Shown here one piece after another: positions 7,590-16,356 of a stretch of 64,000 bases of DNA. The notes below the pieces were generated by a model. The model was not told the DNA's origin. It saw only the letters and a program-made list of their open reading frames with translations, and searched no databases. How positions within the stretch are numbered: position 1 is the first letter of the stretch; each line of letters begins with the position of its first letter. The DNA is from JAGDZR01 sp049115695 (lineage in GTDB: Bacteria > Bacteroidota > Bacteroidia > Cytophagales > Cyclobacteriaceae). The position numbers and the translations under genes are program-made. The DNA lies in the NCBI GenBank assembly GCA_049115695.1, contig JAGDZR010000013.1:1-64000 (forward strand). The letters run 5' to 3'.

Positions 7590-9434
7590 ATGACTCGATC
7601 TTGTTTTTTTATACTTGCCTTATTGGCAAGTGCGCAGATTTTTGCAATAGACTCTTTATCGATTGCGCGCTTCTTTGATCAGAAAGTGCCTGCTCAAATG
7701 GATCATCTGAAGACAGCTGGAGCAGTGGTAGCTGTGGTCCAAAACGGTGAGATTGTTTTCCAAAAAGGCTATGGTCTATCAGATGTTGAAGAAGGAGTGA
7801 AAATGGATCCTGAAAACAGCCTGATGCGCATTGGGTCAATTTCTAAGGTATTTGTCTGGTTGAGTGTGATGAAGTTGGTGGAACAAGGGGCCCTAGAGCT
7901 GGATCGGGATGTTGAAACCTACATTGATTTTGAGATGAAAGGCGACTTTGATGAACCGATTACCCTTAGGCATATCATGTCACATACTGCGGGGCTTGAG
8001 GATTATGTGATCAAACTATTCTCGAATAAGGAAAAGGATCTTAAAGGTCTTGCCGAAATATTGGATCAACACTTTCCTGAAAGAGTGAGGCCTCCTGGGG
8101 AATTTGTATCATATTCCAATCATGCTACCGGCTTAGCAGCACTCATCGTCGAGCAAGTATCCGGAAAGAACTGGAAAGAATTTATTAAGCAGGAGTTCTT
8201 CGATCCCATGAATATGAATCAGAGTTCTTTTGATCAACCACTGTCCCAGGAATTGCAGAGTCAAATGTCAAAGGGCTATCTATATGGTGATGGCGAATTT
8301 GTTGCTCAGTCTTTCGAGTTGATTCCACTTTATCCTATTGGTGCGATGAGCGCCACGGCAAGCGATATGGCAAAATTGATGTCAACCTTGCTGAATTATG
8401 GAAATGTGGATTCAGTTGTCAAGATCATGGATAGCACAACCCTAGCTCAAATGTATGAGGTTTCGCATCAACATACTGCCGAGATTGATGCAATGAGGCA
8501 TGGGTTTATGGACTTTAGTCAAAATGGCTACACCGTATTTGGTCATGGAGGTGATACATTTTGGTTTCATTCTGCAATGGCGTTGATTCCTGAGGCAAAT
8601 ACAGGTTTGTTTGTCTCAGTTAACACAGGCAATATGAGTGGAACATTGGCTCTAAAGCTCATGTTCCAGTTCATGGATGAGTTTTTCCCTGAAAAAGAGG
8701 ACCTTCAACCACCCATCAATATTGATTTCTCTACTTTGTCGGAATATGAGGGCGTATTTAGAAGCATAAGATTCCCAAACAATCGCTATACAAAACTTAC
8801 TTCTCTCCAGGATAATATTCAAGTCAATGTAGAAGGAGAAGGGCTGAGAATCAAAACAATGTTCAAAGATGAACTTTATGTCCCAATTGGGTCCGATAAG
8901 TTTCGAGAAGAAACCAGTTCAGAACTGATGGTTTTTGAGCGCGACACGGATGGGGAAATCACAACATTGTACAATGGAATGATGCCAGTTACAGTGTATG
9001 AACGAATCCCTAACTGGTTGAGCCCTGCATCCATTGGAATTGGATTTGGGAGTTCAGCATTGATCATCATTTTAACCTTTATCGGTTGGGGGATCTATCT
9101 GATCGTTCGATTCAAAGACGAAGAAAGGTTGCTGACCGTGTTACGCGTTAGCTTTTTTGGAACTTTTGCATTTGTGCTTTTCATCATCATGATCATGATT
9201 GCGTTTTCGAACCCTTTGAATGCAGTTTATGGTGTGCCTCCCTTATTTAGATTCGCACTATTTCTACCCCTGATCATCGGGGCATACGCCATCTATATGA
9301 TTTATGCAGTGATTGACCTTTGGGGACAGCAAATTTCAGTTCTTGTCAAATTACACTACTCACTGCTTACTATCAGCTTCGTGGTTGTGACACTGTTTTT
9401 CTACCATTTTAAAATGATAGGTTGGAATTTCTAG
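7590..9434 (+). CDS. Serine hydrolase, class C beta-lactamase/DD-peptidase fold, with C-terminal membrane domain
   Basis: The 614-residue protein has a signal peptide (1-19), then a Pfam Beta-lactamase domain to about residue 370. All three motifs are visible: SxxK at S83-I-S-K86, YxN at Y175-S-N177, and H-x-G as FGHGGDTFW near residue 318. The family includes esterases, D-aminopeptidases and penicillin-binding proteins; a resistance function cannot be assumed. After a beta-rich linker (residues 380-470) there are four hydrophobic segments (about 477-500, 520-545, 550-575, 585-610), so the catalytic domain is tethered outside the inner membrane. This membrane-tailed arrangement recurs in Bacteroidota. 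It may be co-transcribed with the small membrane protein upstream. Confidence 0.9.
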   Translation: MTRSCFFILALLASAQIFAIDSLSIARFFDQKVPAQMDHLKTAGAVVAVVQNGEIVFQKGYGLSDVEEGVKMDPENSLMRIGSISKVFVWLSVMKLVEQGALELDRDVETYIDFEMKGDFDEPITLRHIMSHTAGLEDYVIKLFSNKEKDLKGLAEILDQHFPERVRPPGEFVSYSNHATGLAALIVEQVSGKNWKEFIKQEFFDPMNMNQSSFDQPLSQELQSQMSKGYLYGDGEFVAQSFELIPLYPIGAMSATASDMAKLMSTLLNYGNVDSVVKIMDSTTLAQMYEVSHQHTAEIDAMRHGFMDFSQNGYTVFGHGGDTFWFHSAMALIPEANTGLFVSVNTGNMSGTLALKLMFQFMDEFFPEKEDLQPPINIDFSTLSEYEGVFRSIRFPNNRYTKLTSLQDNIQVNVEGEGLRIKTMFKDELYVPIGSDKFREETSSELMVFERDTDGEITTLYNGMMPVTVYERIPNWLSPASIGIGFGSSALIIILTFIGWGIYLIVRFKDEERLLTVLRVSFFGTFAFVLFIIMIMIAFSNPLNAVYGVPPLFRFALFLPLIIGAYAIYMIYAVIDLWGQQISVLVKLHYSLLTISFVVVTLFFYHFKMIGWNF

Positions 9435-9453
9435 CAACTGGGTGATTAAAGGA

Positions 9454-9897
9454 TCATTTTGTTTTTACCTTGTGGTCGATGCTATCTAATGATAATGGGC
9501 CAGAACCTTCAATCAAAAATATTACCAGCAGTAGCAGAGTTGTAATGATTGTAAGAAACTCGACGTTGGGCGTCCATAGAATCAAACGACTCAGGCTGTT
9601 GAACATAAATAAGGCTCCAATTACAATTGGCATTTGGGCTATCACCATCAATCTTGTTTTAAACCCGAGGGCTATGAATATGCCTCCAAACAGGTGCGCA
9701 AATATGATGATGTGAAGGAGCATCGTATCGACAAGGGGATCTGTTTGTCCCACAGGCATTACATCATAATTGGCAATGTGAAACAGGTAAAACAATCCTT
9801 TGAATGCAAGTGCAAGTCCAAATAACATACGTACATAACTCAGCCATTTAGGGAATGTCCAAGTCAACCATGGAGAATTTTGGGATAGCGTAATCAT
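9454..9897 (-). CDS. DoxX-family membrane protein
   Basis: The protein has 147 residues and four hydrophobic segments: WLSYVRMLFGLALAFKGLF, TMLLHIIIFAHLFGGIFIAL, MVIAQMPIVIGALFMFN and LTIITTLLLLVIFLIEG. The helix 1 R-x-x-x-G pattern and the AHLFGG-x-x-x-ALG segment between helices 2 and 3 are characteristic of the DoxX/DoxD-like superfamily, integral membrane proteins linked in some organisms to thiosulfate/quinone oxidation or oxidative-stress handling. The substrate here is unknown. It is convergent with the serine hydrolase gene, 19 bp apart. Confidence 0.8.
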   Translation of the reverse strand: MITLSQNSPWLTWTFPKWLSYVRMLFGLALAFKGLFYLFHIANYDVMPVGQTDPLVDTMLLHIIIFAHLFGGIFIALGFKTRLMVIAQMPIVIGALFMFNSLSRLILWTPNVEFLTIITTLLLLVIFLIEGSGPLSLDSIDHKVKTK

Positions 9898-9989
9898 GAT
9901 TTTGTTTATCTGATGTGGACCAGTAGAGATACTTAATCAACATGAAACAAACCATGATCATAGAGGGCTGTCTCCATGACTCTTATCAA

Positions 9990-10892
9990 TTATCTGGAAA
10001 GAGAGTAATCGAATTTAACATTGCCAATGGCAACATCGATTTTGAAGGAGATAAGATTGTCCGCATCGCTAGCGTACTGGCGGTTGACATAAACATTGGT
10101 CTCTACTTCCTCAAAGTCCTTGTGCATATCAATGCTGCAGAACGGAGAGTCTTTGATTTCAATAATGATCGGAACCTGTTTGGGTATACATATATCAAGC
10201 GTACCAGCACCTACTGCCGCTCTGACGTTGCATCCATTCTTGTTGAGTTGACCAAGGTCAAGTTCAGCTTGTCCAAATCCAATTTCAGCAATGATATTTT
10301 CCGCCCTGGACTTTTCTAGGTTGAGTGCTTTAATCGAACCAAAGTCCACTTTGAGGAAGAAAGTGTCCATCGTGATTAAATTGGCCCTTTCACGCCCATA
10401 GGCTACCACCACCTCCGCATTGCCTGTTTGAACCTTCAGGCTGCTACACTTTGTTCCTCCCAGATCAATATCTGATGACCCAATACCGTAATTCAAATTA
10501 AGGTTATAGACTTTTTGATTGTTGAGTAAAAACTTCCAATAGTTAGGGTCTTCTTCTTTTTTTTCTTTGGCACCACCAAATGCATAGGCAAGCCCGTCTC
10601 CCAATCCGCTGGTACGAAATTCATCAAGGGATAAAGAAGCAATGCATTTTCGATTCACAACCTTTGCGTCAAAGGATGGATTGATCTTGTTCAAATCTGG
10701 ATTTCCGTAAATGGCCAATGGATTTCCACCATCTACATGTCTGAGAAAAGAAATACCAGATGTCGCTGTAAGTGTAAAATCTACAGTGTCAAACGATTGT
10801 ACATCTCCGAGAGAATAGAATCTCTTAAGTTGTGCTTGCCCTCCAAACAACAAAAACGTGCATAGTCCTGTTGTAAATACCCACTTCAACAT
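9990..10892 (-). CDS. Toast-rack / LiaF-like secreted protein
   Basis: The 300-residue protein starts with a signal peptide (about 1-20, ending FGGQAQ). The C-terminal half (from about residue 140) is a set of short beta strands with regular spacing: NLNYGIGSSDIDLG, SSLKVQTGNAEVVVAYG, IIAEIGFGQAELDLG, VRAAVGAGTLDICIP and IDVAIGNVKFDYSL. This is the single-stranded beta-helix 'toast rack' pattern of the LiaF C-terminal and DUF2154-like families, some of which sense cell-envelope stress. No membrane domain like that of Bacillus LiaF is present. It stands alone between DoxX and dnaJ on the minus strand, so no partner is evident. Function is unknown. Confidence 0.65.
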   Translation of the reverse strand: MLKWVFTTGLCTFLLFGGQAQLKRFYSLGDVQSFDTVDFTLTATSGISFLRHVDGGNPLAIYGNPDLNKINPSFDAKVVNRKCIASLSLDEFRTSGLGDGLAYAFGGAKEKKEEDPNYWKFLLNNQKVYNLNLNYGIGSSDIDLGGTKCSSLKVQTGNAEVVVAYGRERANLITMDTFFLKVDFGSIKALNLEKSRAENIIAEIGFGQAELDLGQLNKNGCNVRAAVGAGTLDICIPKQVPIIIEIKDSPFCSIDMHKDFEEVETNVYVNRQYASDADNLISFKIDVAIGNVKFDYSLSR

Positions 10893-10982
10893 TCCCTAGC
10901 TTACGATTTTTTATCACGCATGTTGCGATAATAAATATTTAGTAGGGAATAATAAAGAATAGTTTGTAAAACGGTTAGTTCT

Positions 10983-12110
10983 TTACTCGAAGAATTCTTT
11001 CATTCGCTCGAAAAATCCCTTATCGCTTTTAGAAGGGGCAGGCTCAAAATTTTTGGCATCTCTCAGAGATTCTAGCATTTCTCGCTCTTCTTTGTTCAGG
11101 CTCTTTGGAGTCCAGACATTAACGTGAATCAGCTGATCACCATGACTGTATCCTTCCAAGTCCTTGATGCCCTTTCCTCTTAATCTTAATATTTTTCCAC
11201 TTTGTGTGCCAGGATCCACTTTGATTTTTACTTTCCCGTCAATAGTTGGTACTTCGATGGAGGCACCCAGAGCAGCGTCAATAAACGAAACATAGAGATC
11301 AAAAATCACATTGTTGCCATCACGCTTTAACGTCTCGTCCTCTATTTCCTCAATCACGATCAAAAGATCACCAGGGATCCCTCCGGCAACTTCATTTCCT
11401 TTTCCAGACATAGAGAGCTGCATGCCCTCAGAAACACCTGCAGGGATTTTGATGCTAATGATTTCCTCATTGCGTGCCATGCCTGTGCTGTCTGTACCAG
11501 CACCTCTTTGATCAACCATCTGCCCTGAACCACCACATGTTGAACAAGTCGAAGTTGACATCATCTGTCCCAGCATGGTATTCACTACTTTGCGCATTTG
11601 GCCGGTACCCTGACAAGTTGCGCAAGTCTTGAACGTCGTTGAGGGATCAACAACGAGGCGATTTACTTTTACTTTCTTTTCGACACCATTGGCTATCTCC
11701 CGAAGGGTCAGCTTCATTTTGATGCGAAGATTAGTTCCTTTGCGCGTTCTGCGGCCACCTCGACTTCCACCACCGCCACCGAAGAAGCTGTCGAATGGGC
11801 TGCCGCCACCGCCAAATATGTCACCGAACTGAGAGAAGATATCATCCATGTTCATACCTCCGCCTCCGCCGAATCCACCTGCTCCACCTACACCCTGATG
11901 ACCGAATCTATCATAGCGAGCACGTTTGTCTTGATTACTCAGTACTTCGTATGCCTCTGCGGCTTCCTTGAACTTTTCTTCTGCCTCATTATTGTCAGGG
12001 TTTTTGTCCGGATGAAATTTAATGGCCACCTTTCGGTAAGCTTTTTTGATTTCATCACCGGATGCATTTTTGTCAATGCCTAATATTTCGTAGTAATCGC
12101 GCTTGCTCAT
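10983..12110 (-). CDS. dnaJ: Chaperone DnaJ with only one of the two zinc centres
   Basis: The 375-residue Hsp40 stimulates the DnaK ATPase and delivers clients. The J domain (1-70) has H33-P-D35. A G/F-rich linker runs from 70 to 120. C-terminal beta-barrel domains CTD I/II follow from about 125, and the C-terminus is charged. Typical DnaJ has four CxxCxGxG motifs; here only two are present, C163-ATCQGTG and C189-STCGGSG, which correspond by position and spacing to motifs II and III. Motif I is replaced by RLVVDPSTTF and motif IV by QRGAGTDSTG, so zinc centre 1 cannot form while centre 2, needed for DnaK cooperation, is retained. I believe related Flavobacteriia share this form. It follows grpE by 2 bp. 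Confidence 0.95.
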   Translation of the reverse strand: MSKRDYYEILGIDKNASGDEIKKAYRKVAIKFHPDKNPDNNEAEEKFKEAAEAYEVLSNQDKRARYDRFGHQGVGGAGGFGGGGGMNMDDIFSQFGDIFGGGGSPFDSFFGGGGGSRGGRRTRKGTNLRIKMKLTLREIANGVEKKVKVNRLVVDPSTTFKTCATCQGTGQMRKVVNTMLGQMMSTSTCSTCGGSGQMVDQRGAGTDSTGMARNEEIISIKIPAGVSEGMQLSMSGKGNEVAGGIPGDLLIVIEEIEDETLKRDGNNVIFDLYVSFIDAALGASIEVPTIDGKVKIKVDPGTQSGKILRLRGKGIKDLEGYSHGDQLIHVNVWTPKSLNKEEREMLESLRDAKNFEPAPSKSDKGFFERMKEFFE

Positions 12111-12112
12111 AG

Positions 12113-12706
12113 TTATTCTTTAGCCCCTGTAACCACTTTGGCAAAGCGAATCACCTTTTCGCCGAGGAAATATCCTGCTTCCACCACATCAACAATTTTA
12201 CCTGATAACTCTGGAGATGGAGCTGGTATTTGGGTTATTGCTTCATGGAAATCATCATCAAAGTCGTCTCCGGCATTGATTTCCATTCGTTTTAGTCCTT
12301 TGTTTTCGAGAATATTTTTGAATTTGTTGTAGATCAACTCAATCCCTTTGTCATCACCTTCTCCTGCATCCTGTGCTGCTTTAAGTGCTCTTTCGAAATC
12401 ATCTAGTACCGGCAACATAGCTTCAACGACATCACGGCTTGCAGTTGAGATCATTTCCAACTTTTCCTTTGATGTACGTCTTCTGAAGTTCTCAAATTCA
12501 GAATATAGTCTCAGGTATTTATCCTTCTGCTCAGCCAGCTGATCCTCGATACTCGATGACTCATCTTCTTCCTCCTCAATATCTTCTTCCTGCTCATCAT
12601 CTTGCTCAGTTGGTTCCTGCTCTTCAGCTTCATCTACAACCTGCTCTTCGGTGGTGATTTCTTCGTCCTTAAGCTTTTCTTCCTTTTCTGCTTTTTTCAT
12701 TTTCAC
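12113..12706 (-). CDS. grpE: Nucleotide exchange factor GrpE
   Basis: This 197-residue protein releases ADP from DnaK and works with DnaJ encoded immediately downstream (2-bp gap, same operon). The first 60 residues are an unusually acidic, low-complexity tail rich in Glu/Asp (EEQEPTEQDDEQEEDIEEEE). The long dimerising coiled coil follows (QKDKYLRLYSEFENFRRR, the GrpE signature), then VLDDFERALKAA and the C-terminal beta domain with the conserved GYFLGEKVIRFAKVVV-like segment (GYFLGEKVIRFAKVVTG). Start choice is uncertain by two codons (MKMKK). dnaK is not in the window. Confidence 0.96.
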   Translation of the reverse strand: MKMKKAEKEEKLKDEEITTEEQVVDEAEEQEPTEQDDEQEEDIEEEEDESSSIEDQLAEQKDKYLRLYSEFENFRRRTSKEKLEMISTASRDVVEAMLPVLDDFERALKAAQDAGEGDDKGIELIYNKFKNILENKGLKRMEINAGDDFDDDFHEAITQIPAPSPELSGKIVDVVEAGYFLGEKVIRFAKVVTGAKE

Positions 12707-12811
12707 AAAAACTTATGCCTAGTCAAATTGGATTTTATTGTAATCTTCTAAATGATCAGCCTATCGTCAATTTTTTTGCCAAAGATGATTTTTATGACAA
12801 GTTGGCAGCAA

Positions 12812-13798
12812 TTAGGTGAGCAACTGCCAGATTCGATCCTTCAGCGTGGTAATACCCTGTTGTGTAAGACTTGAAATGAATAAATTCGGAACCTCTTGGG
12901 GAACTTCCTTTTTCATCTCCTCCAGCAGCTCGTCATCAAGCATATCAGCTTTCGAAATCGCTAACAGGCGGGGTTTGTCAAGAAGTTCTGGATTGTGCTG
13001 TGCCAACTCGTTGAGAAGAATTTTATATTCCTTTTTAATATCATCAGCATCGGCAGGGATGAGGAAAAGCAACATACTGTTGCGCTCAATATGTCTCAGG
13101 AATCTAAGTCCCAGTCCCTTCCCTTCCGAAGCTCCCTCTATGATGCCTGGGATATCGGCCATTACAAACGATTTATGATCACGATAGGCTACTACGCCCA
13201 GGTTGGGTGTCAGAGTGGTGAAAGGATAATCTGCGATCTCTGGTTTGGCAGCTGAGATTGTGGAAAGGAGCGTGGACTTACCCGCATTAGGGAAACCAAC
13301 CAGTCCCACATCTGCAAGAAGTTTAAGCTCCAGGATGACCGTTTTGTCAATGGCATCTTCGCCAGGTTGGGCATATCTGGGTGTTTGGTTAGTTGATGTC
13401 TTGAAGTGCGTATTTCCAAGTCCTCCTTTACCGCCTGGAATAATGATTTGTTCTTGACCATCATTCAGAATTTCAGCTAGAATTTCACCGGTTTCAAAGT
13501 CTTTTGCAATGGTGCCAAGCGGTACTTCCAGGGTAATATCCTTACCATCAGCTCCACTACTATTACTGGATCCTCCTGGTCCCCCTGCATCAGCTTTGAT
13601 ATGCTTTCTATATCTCAAGTGCAAGAGTGTCCAAAATTGCTTATTACCCTTTAGGATGATATGCGCTCCACGCCCACCATCACCGCCATCGGGTCCACCT
13701 TTTGGAACATGTTTTTCACGGCGTAAATGAGCAGAGCCTGGACCCCCGGCACCAGATTTGCCATAAAACTTGACGTGATCAATGAAGTTTGAATCCAA
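12812..13798 (-). CDS. obg: GTPase Obg/CgtA
   Basis: The 328-residue protein is an essential ribosome-associated GTPase in 50S assembly and stress control. The N-terminal Obg domain (1-158) is glycine-rich with the typical GKSGAGGPGSAHLRREKHVP and GGDGGRGAHIIL runs. The G domain has G1 GFPNAGKST at 168-176, G3 DIPGIIEGA and G4 as SKAD. The C-terminal OCT domain of some Obg proteins is missing, as usual in Bacteroidota. It begins 4 bp after the adk stop, so adk and obg are one operon. Confidence 0.96.
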   Translation of the reverse strand: MDSNFIDHVKFYGKSGAGGPGSAHLRREKHVPKGGPDGGDGGRGAHIILKGNKQFWTLLHLRYRKHIKADAGGPGGSSNSSGADGKDITLEVPLGTIAKDFETGEILAEILNDGQEQIIIPGGKGGLGNTHFKTSTNQTPRYAQPGEDAIDKTVILELKLLADVGLVGFPNAGKSTLLSTISAAKPEIADYPFTTLTPNLGVVAYRDHKSFVMADIPGIIEGASEGKGLGLRFLRHIERNSMLLFLIPADADDIKKEYKILLNELAQHNPELLDKPRLLAISKADMLDDELLEEMKKEVPQEVPNLFISSLTQQGITTLKDRIWQLLT

Positions 13799-13802
13799 TT
13801 GG

Positions 13803-14375
13803 TTAAAACTGATCTATTACTGATGAGATTTCTTTGAATATATCGTCAATGCCGCCAACACCGTGTATGCCATTGAACTTGTTCTGGCCTTTATAAAAAT
13901 CAGCCACAGGTGATGTCTCGTTGTGATACACCTGAATGCGATTTTCGATTTTAGCCATGTCCTGATCGTCCGCACGACCTGATGTCTTACCTCTTTCCAG
14001 TAATCTTTTCTTTAATTCCTCTTCTGGCACCTCAAGAGAAATCATGCCGGAAATGGAAAGGTTGTGATTTGCTAACATCTTGTCTAGCGCTTGCGCTTGA
14101 GGTACGGTTCTGGGAAATCCATCGAATATGAATCCATTGGCATCCATGTGATGGGCAACTTTATCCTCCACCATTTTGATGACAACTTCATCAGGCACCA
14201 GGTTGCCCTGATCCATATAGCCTTGAGCGAGCTTACCCAGTTCTGTACCCTCACCCAGATGCTTTCTGAACAAATCACCCGTCGATAAATGGATCAATTT
14301 GTATTTTTCTATAAGATGATTGCTTTGAGTGCCTTTACCTGCACCGGGAGGGCCGAATAATACGATGTTAAGCAT
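13803..14375 (-). CDS. adk: Adenylate kinase (short LID form)
   Basis: The enzyme interconverts ATP + AMP and 2 ADP. It has 190 residues, with P-loop GPPGAGKGT at about 7-15, the AMP-binding STGDLFRKH and DGFPRTVPQAQ, and the LID arginines in ERGKTSGRADD. The LID is short, without the zinc-finger or long insertion, which is the form usual in Bacteroidota. It is followed after 4 bp by obg. The same-strand peptidase gene upstream ends 46 bp away, so all three may be co-transcribed. Confidence 0.96.
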   Translation of the reverse strand: MLNIVLFGPPGAGKGTQSNHLIEKYKLIHLSTGDLFRKHLGEGTELGKLAQGYMDQGNLVPDEVVIKMVEDKVAHHMDANGFIFDGFPRTVPQAQALDKMLANHNLSISGMISLEVPEEELKKRLLERGKTSGRADDQDMAKIENRIQVYHNETSPVADFYKGQNKFNGIHGVGGIDDIFKEISSVIDQF

Positions 14376-14421
14376 GATATCTATTTCAAATAAGGATTCA
14401 AATCTAATTCAATAAGCTGAT

Positions 14422-15333
14422 TCACAGCTTTTCCATGAGGTAAACATACAAATCAATCATGGCCTGAATGTCATTGAGATTCACTATTTCGTCAGGTGAG
14501 TGAACATTGTCTTCAGGAGCGCCAATAAAGCACCAGTCAATAGGATATGGAGAGGCCTGCAATTCTTTGCCGTCACTTCCTCCCGATCCTTCTACTTCGA
14601 GTTGATAGGGGATGCCGCTTTGATTGGCTAGCTCGATCACTTTATTTAAAAATAATCTCCGAGGAATGCTCACATCCCTTTGCGAGATGACCACCCCATT
14701 GCCAGCCTGCACTCCGTCTGTCACCCATGTTATATCTGATACGAGACATTGCCGGATTCCAAATTTCTCATGGAGAAATTTGATCATAAATGGCACTGTC
14801 CCGCCACCATGTTCCTCATAAGCCGAAAAGGCGATGACACCATTTTCGAGTGTTTCTGCTACCTTGAGTGCATTGTAAATGCCAAGTCTGTCATCCATGT
14901 AAGGAGACTGAATGGTCGTATCCGTTAATCGAAAGTTGGATTGGAAAACCAGTGAAGTTCCTCTGTCTATACCTCGGGGGAAGTCGTGAAACAAATTACC
15001 CTCATCATCCACCTTGAGTTTGCATGCAATAGGTCCCATAGTGTCTTGCCCTGACAAAGCATAACCGGACTTGGCTGCCGGACCACCAATAGGAACAAGT
15101 TGATTATCGTAGCGACAGGTGAATCCAACTGTGTCCATGTGCGCAAAAATCGCTGTTCTCGGCTTTCCAAAGGATACAATGAGCGTATCCTGAAACTCGT
15201 CTCCGTAGTATAATTTAGGCTTGACCTTCCAGGAGGAGGACGCTGAATTGATATAATCAATCAGAAAATCGCGAACTCGATATTCTTCTCCTGATGGAGC
15301 ATGTAGGTTAACTAAATTTTCGAGTAATTTCAC
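14422..15333 (-). CDS. M20/M42-family metallo-aminopeptidase
   Basis: This 303-residue cytosolic di-zinc peptidase shows the family ligands in order: H66-M-D in FAHMDTVG, D in the bridging motif YMDDRLG, the catalytic E-E in AYEEHGGGT, D in VSDITW and H in NVHSPDE. It is shorter than typical M42 enzymes (about 340-360 residues), and the lid region between the first two motifs is compact. The substrate is unknown; relatives trim peptides from the N-terminus. It lies upstream of adk-obg on the same strand with a 46-bp gap. The start ATG is followed by the common KLLENLVNLHAPSGEE opening. Confidence 0.85.
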   Translation of the reverse strand: MKLLENLVNLHAPSGEEYRVRDFLIDYINSASSSWKVKPKLYYGDEFQDTLIVSFGKPRTAIFAHMDTVGFTCRYDNQLVPIGGPAAKSGYALSGQDTMGPIACKLKVDDEGNLFHDFPRGIDRGTSLVFQSNFRLTDTTIQSPYMDDRLGIYNALKVAETLENGVIAFSAYEEHGGGTVPFMIKFLHEKFGIRQCLVSDITWVTDGVQAGNGVVISQRDVSIPRRLFLNKVIELANQSGIPYQLEVEGSGGSDGKELQASPYPIDWCFIGAPEDNVHSPDEIVNLNDIQAMIDLYVYLMEKL

Positions 15334-15410
15334 GCGTTCTTAAATCGGGATGCAAAGATGTTTGGTCCTATTGGTAAATCAAACTAAATGAAACACTCGT
15401 TTACTACGGT

Positions 15411-15860
15411 ATGAACATTGTGATCAAATACATCACGGTCTATTTAGCTGCAGCAGTCAGGTTTTTTCTGGGGCCAACACTTGGCATTGGCTATGGGTTC
15501 GGAATATTGATCACTACCATCTTGACAGTCTTAGGCATGATGTCCACAGTGTATCTGTTCAGTTATTTTGGAAATACAATACACCACTATACGGTCAAGT
15601 GGTTTTTTAAGAAGAAAAGAAAATTCACACCGCGCAATCGGAAGTTTGTGAAGATATGGAAGCAATATGGGTTGAAGGGAGTTGCTTTTTTTACACCTAT
15701 TGTTCTGAGTCCTGTATTAGGCGCTTTGCTCTGCAATGTAGTGGGGGGTAAAAAATCGGAAATACTGAAATGGATGTGGATCAGTGCTGTTTTTTGGGCA
15801 CTGCTAGAGAGTACCGCATTCTATTTTGCCGGGGATGCCATCCGCAAATTTCTGGATTAG
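15411..15860 (+). CDS. Small multi-span membrane protein (possibly Sm_multidrug_ex/DedA-like)
   Basis: The 149-residue protein has about four hydrophobic segments (residues 5-30, 30-52, 85-110, 115-140) separated by a very basic cytoplasmic loop (WFFKKKRKFTPRNRKF). The segment YGLKGVAFFTPIVLSPVLGALL recalls the re-entrant helix of DedA/VTT and the small multidrug export families, but the match is by pattern only. It is monocistronic and transcribed away from the peptidase gene 77 bp upstream. Function is unknown. Confidence 0.6.
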   Translation: MNIVIKYITVYLAAAVRFFLGPTLGIGYGFGILITTILTVLGMMSTVYLFSYFGNTIHHYTVKWFFKKKRKFTPRNRKFVKIWKQYGLKGVAFFTPIVLSPVLGALLCNVVGGKKSEILKWMWISAVFWALLESTAFYFAGDAIRKFLD

Positions 15861-15870
15861 TTTTGTAAAA

Positions 15871-15899
15871 GGTCATTCCAGCTGAGAGCTGAAATGACC
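15871..15899 (-). terminator. Intrinsic terminator after the SnoaL-like gene
   Basis: Thirteen-base arms (15871-15883 and 15887-15899, one mismatch) enclose a 3-nt loop. On the minus strand the hairpin is followed by TTTTACAAAA. It lies 8 bp past the SnoaL-like stop and 10 bp past the convergent plus-strand stop, so it may serve both genes. Confidence 0.7.
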
Positions 15900-15907
15900 C
15901 AATGAAA

Positions 15908-16264
15908 TTAACCTGCGTTGTAATAGAAGCGCTCGTGAATTACTTTGTCACCTTCCCACTTTTTAATTGAAACTTGTTCCATTTTCACACGGTTCCCATC
16001 CTGAAAGGTGGCCTCCATCCAAGATTCCGTAGCGGTGGTGGCTTCCTCTTCGTTCGCAGAAATTGATTTTAGCCCACCACCATGGAAGTCTTTGATCATA
16101 CCCGCAAAACTCTTTTCTCTTTCGCGATTGGCCTGCTTCCCTTCTGTTTTACCAAAACTGGGCTCTTCCATGACTACATCCTCGTGGTAGTATTTTTCAA
16201 ATGCTGCGAGTAGGTCACCTGATGCTTCGGATTGCAGTTGCTGTTCTTGTTCTAAGTAAGTCAT
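15908..16264 (-). CDS. SnoaL-like / NTF2-fold protein
   Basis: From the ATG at 16264 the protein has 118 residues. An upstream in-frame ATG at 16324 would add 20 residues (KHLYVHTVYVFVYIKSIIK) that look like translated AT-rich leader, so I prefer the internal start, which is preceded by the A-rich ATCATAAAA leader common here. The pattern EKYYHEDVVMEEPSFGKTEG, then GGLKSISANEEE, ATESWMEATFQDG and IHERFYYNAG fits the cone-shaped NTF2/SnoaL fold (ketosteroid isomerase-like or a binding protein). Ligand and activity are unknown. It is the last gene after DUF4159, with a 92-bp gap. Confidence 0.8.
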   Translation of the reverse strand: MTYLEQEQQLQSEASGDLLAAFEKYYHEDVVMEEPSFGKTEGKQANREREKSFAGMIKDFHGGGLKSISANEEEATTATESWMEATFQDGNRVKMEQVSIKKWEGDKVIHERFYYNAG

Positions 16265-16356
16265 TTTTATGATTGATTTAATATATACAAATACATATAC
16301 TGTATGTACATATAAATGTTTCATCTTATTTCAATTTTTTTTCACTTACTTAAAAA

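Noticed and set aside
9942..10319. 125-residue plus-strand open frame
   Set aside because: It lies antisense to the toast-rack gene, has no known domain, and its composition follows the complementary coding strand.
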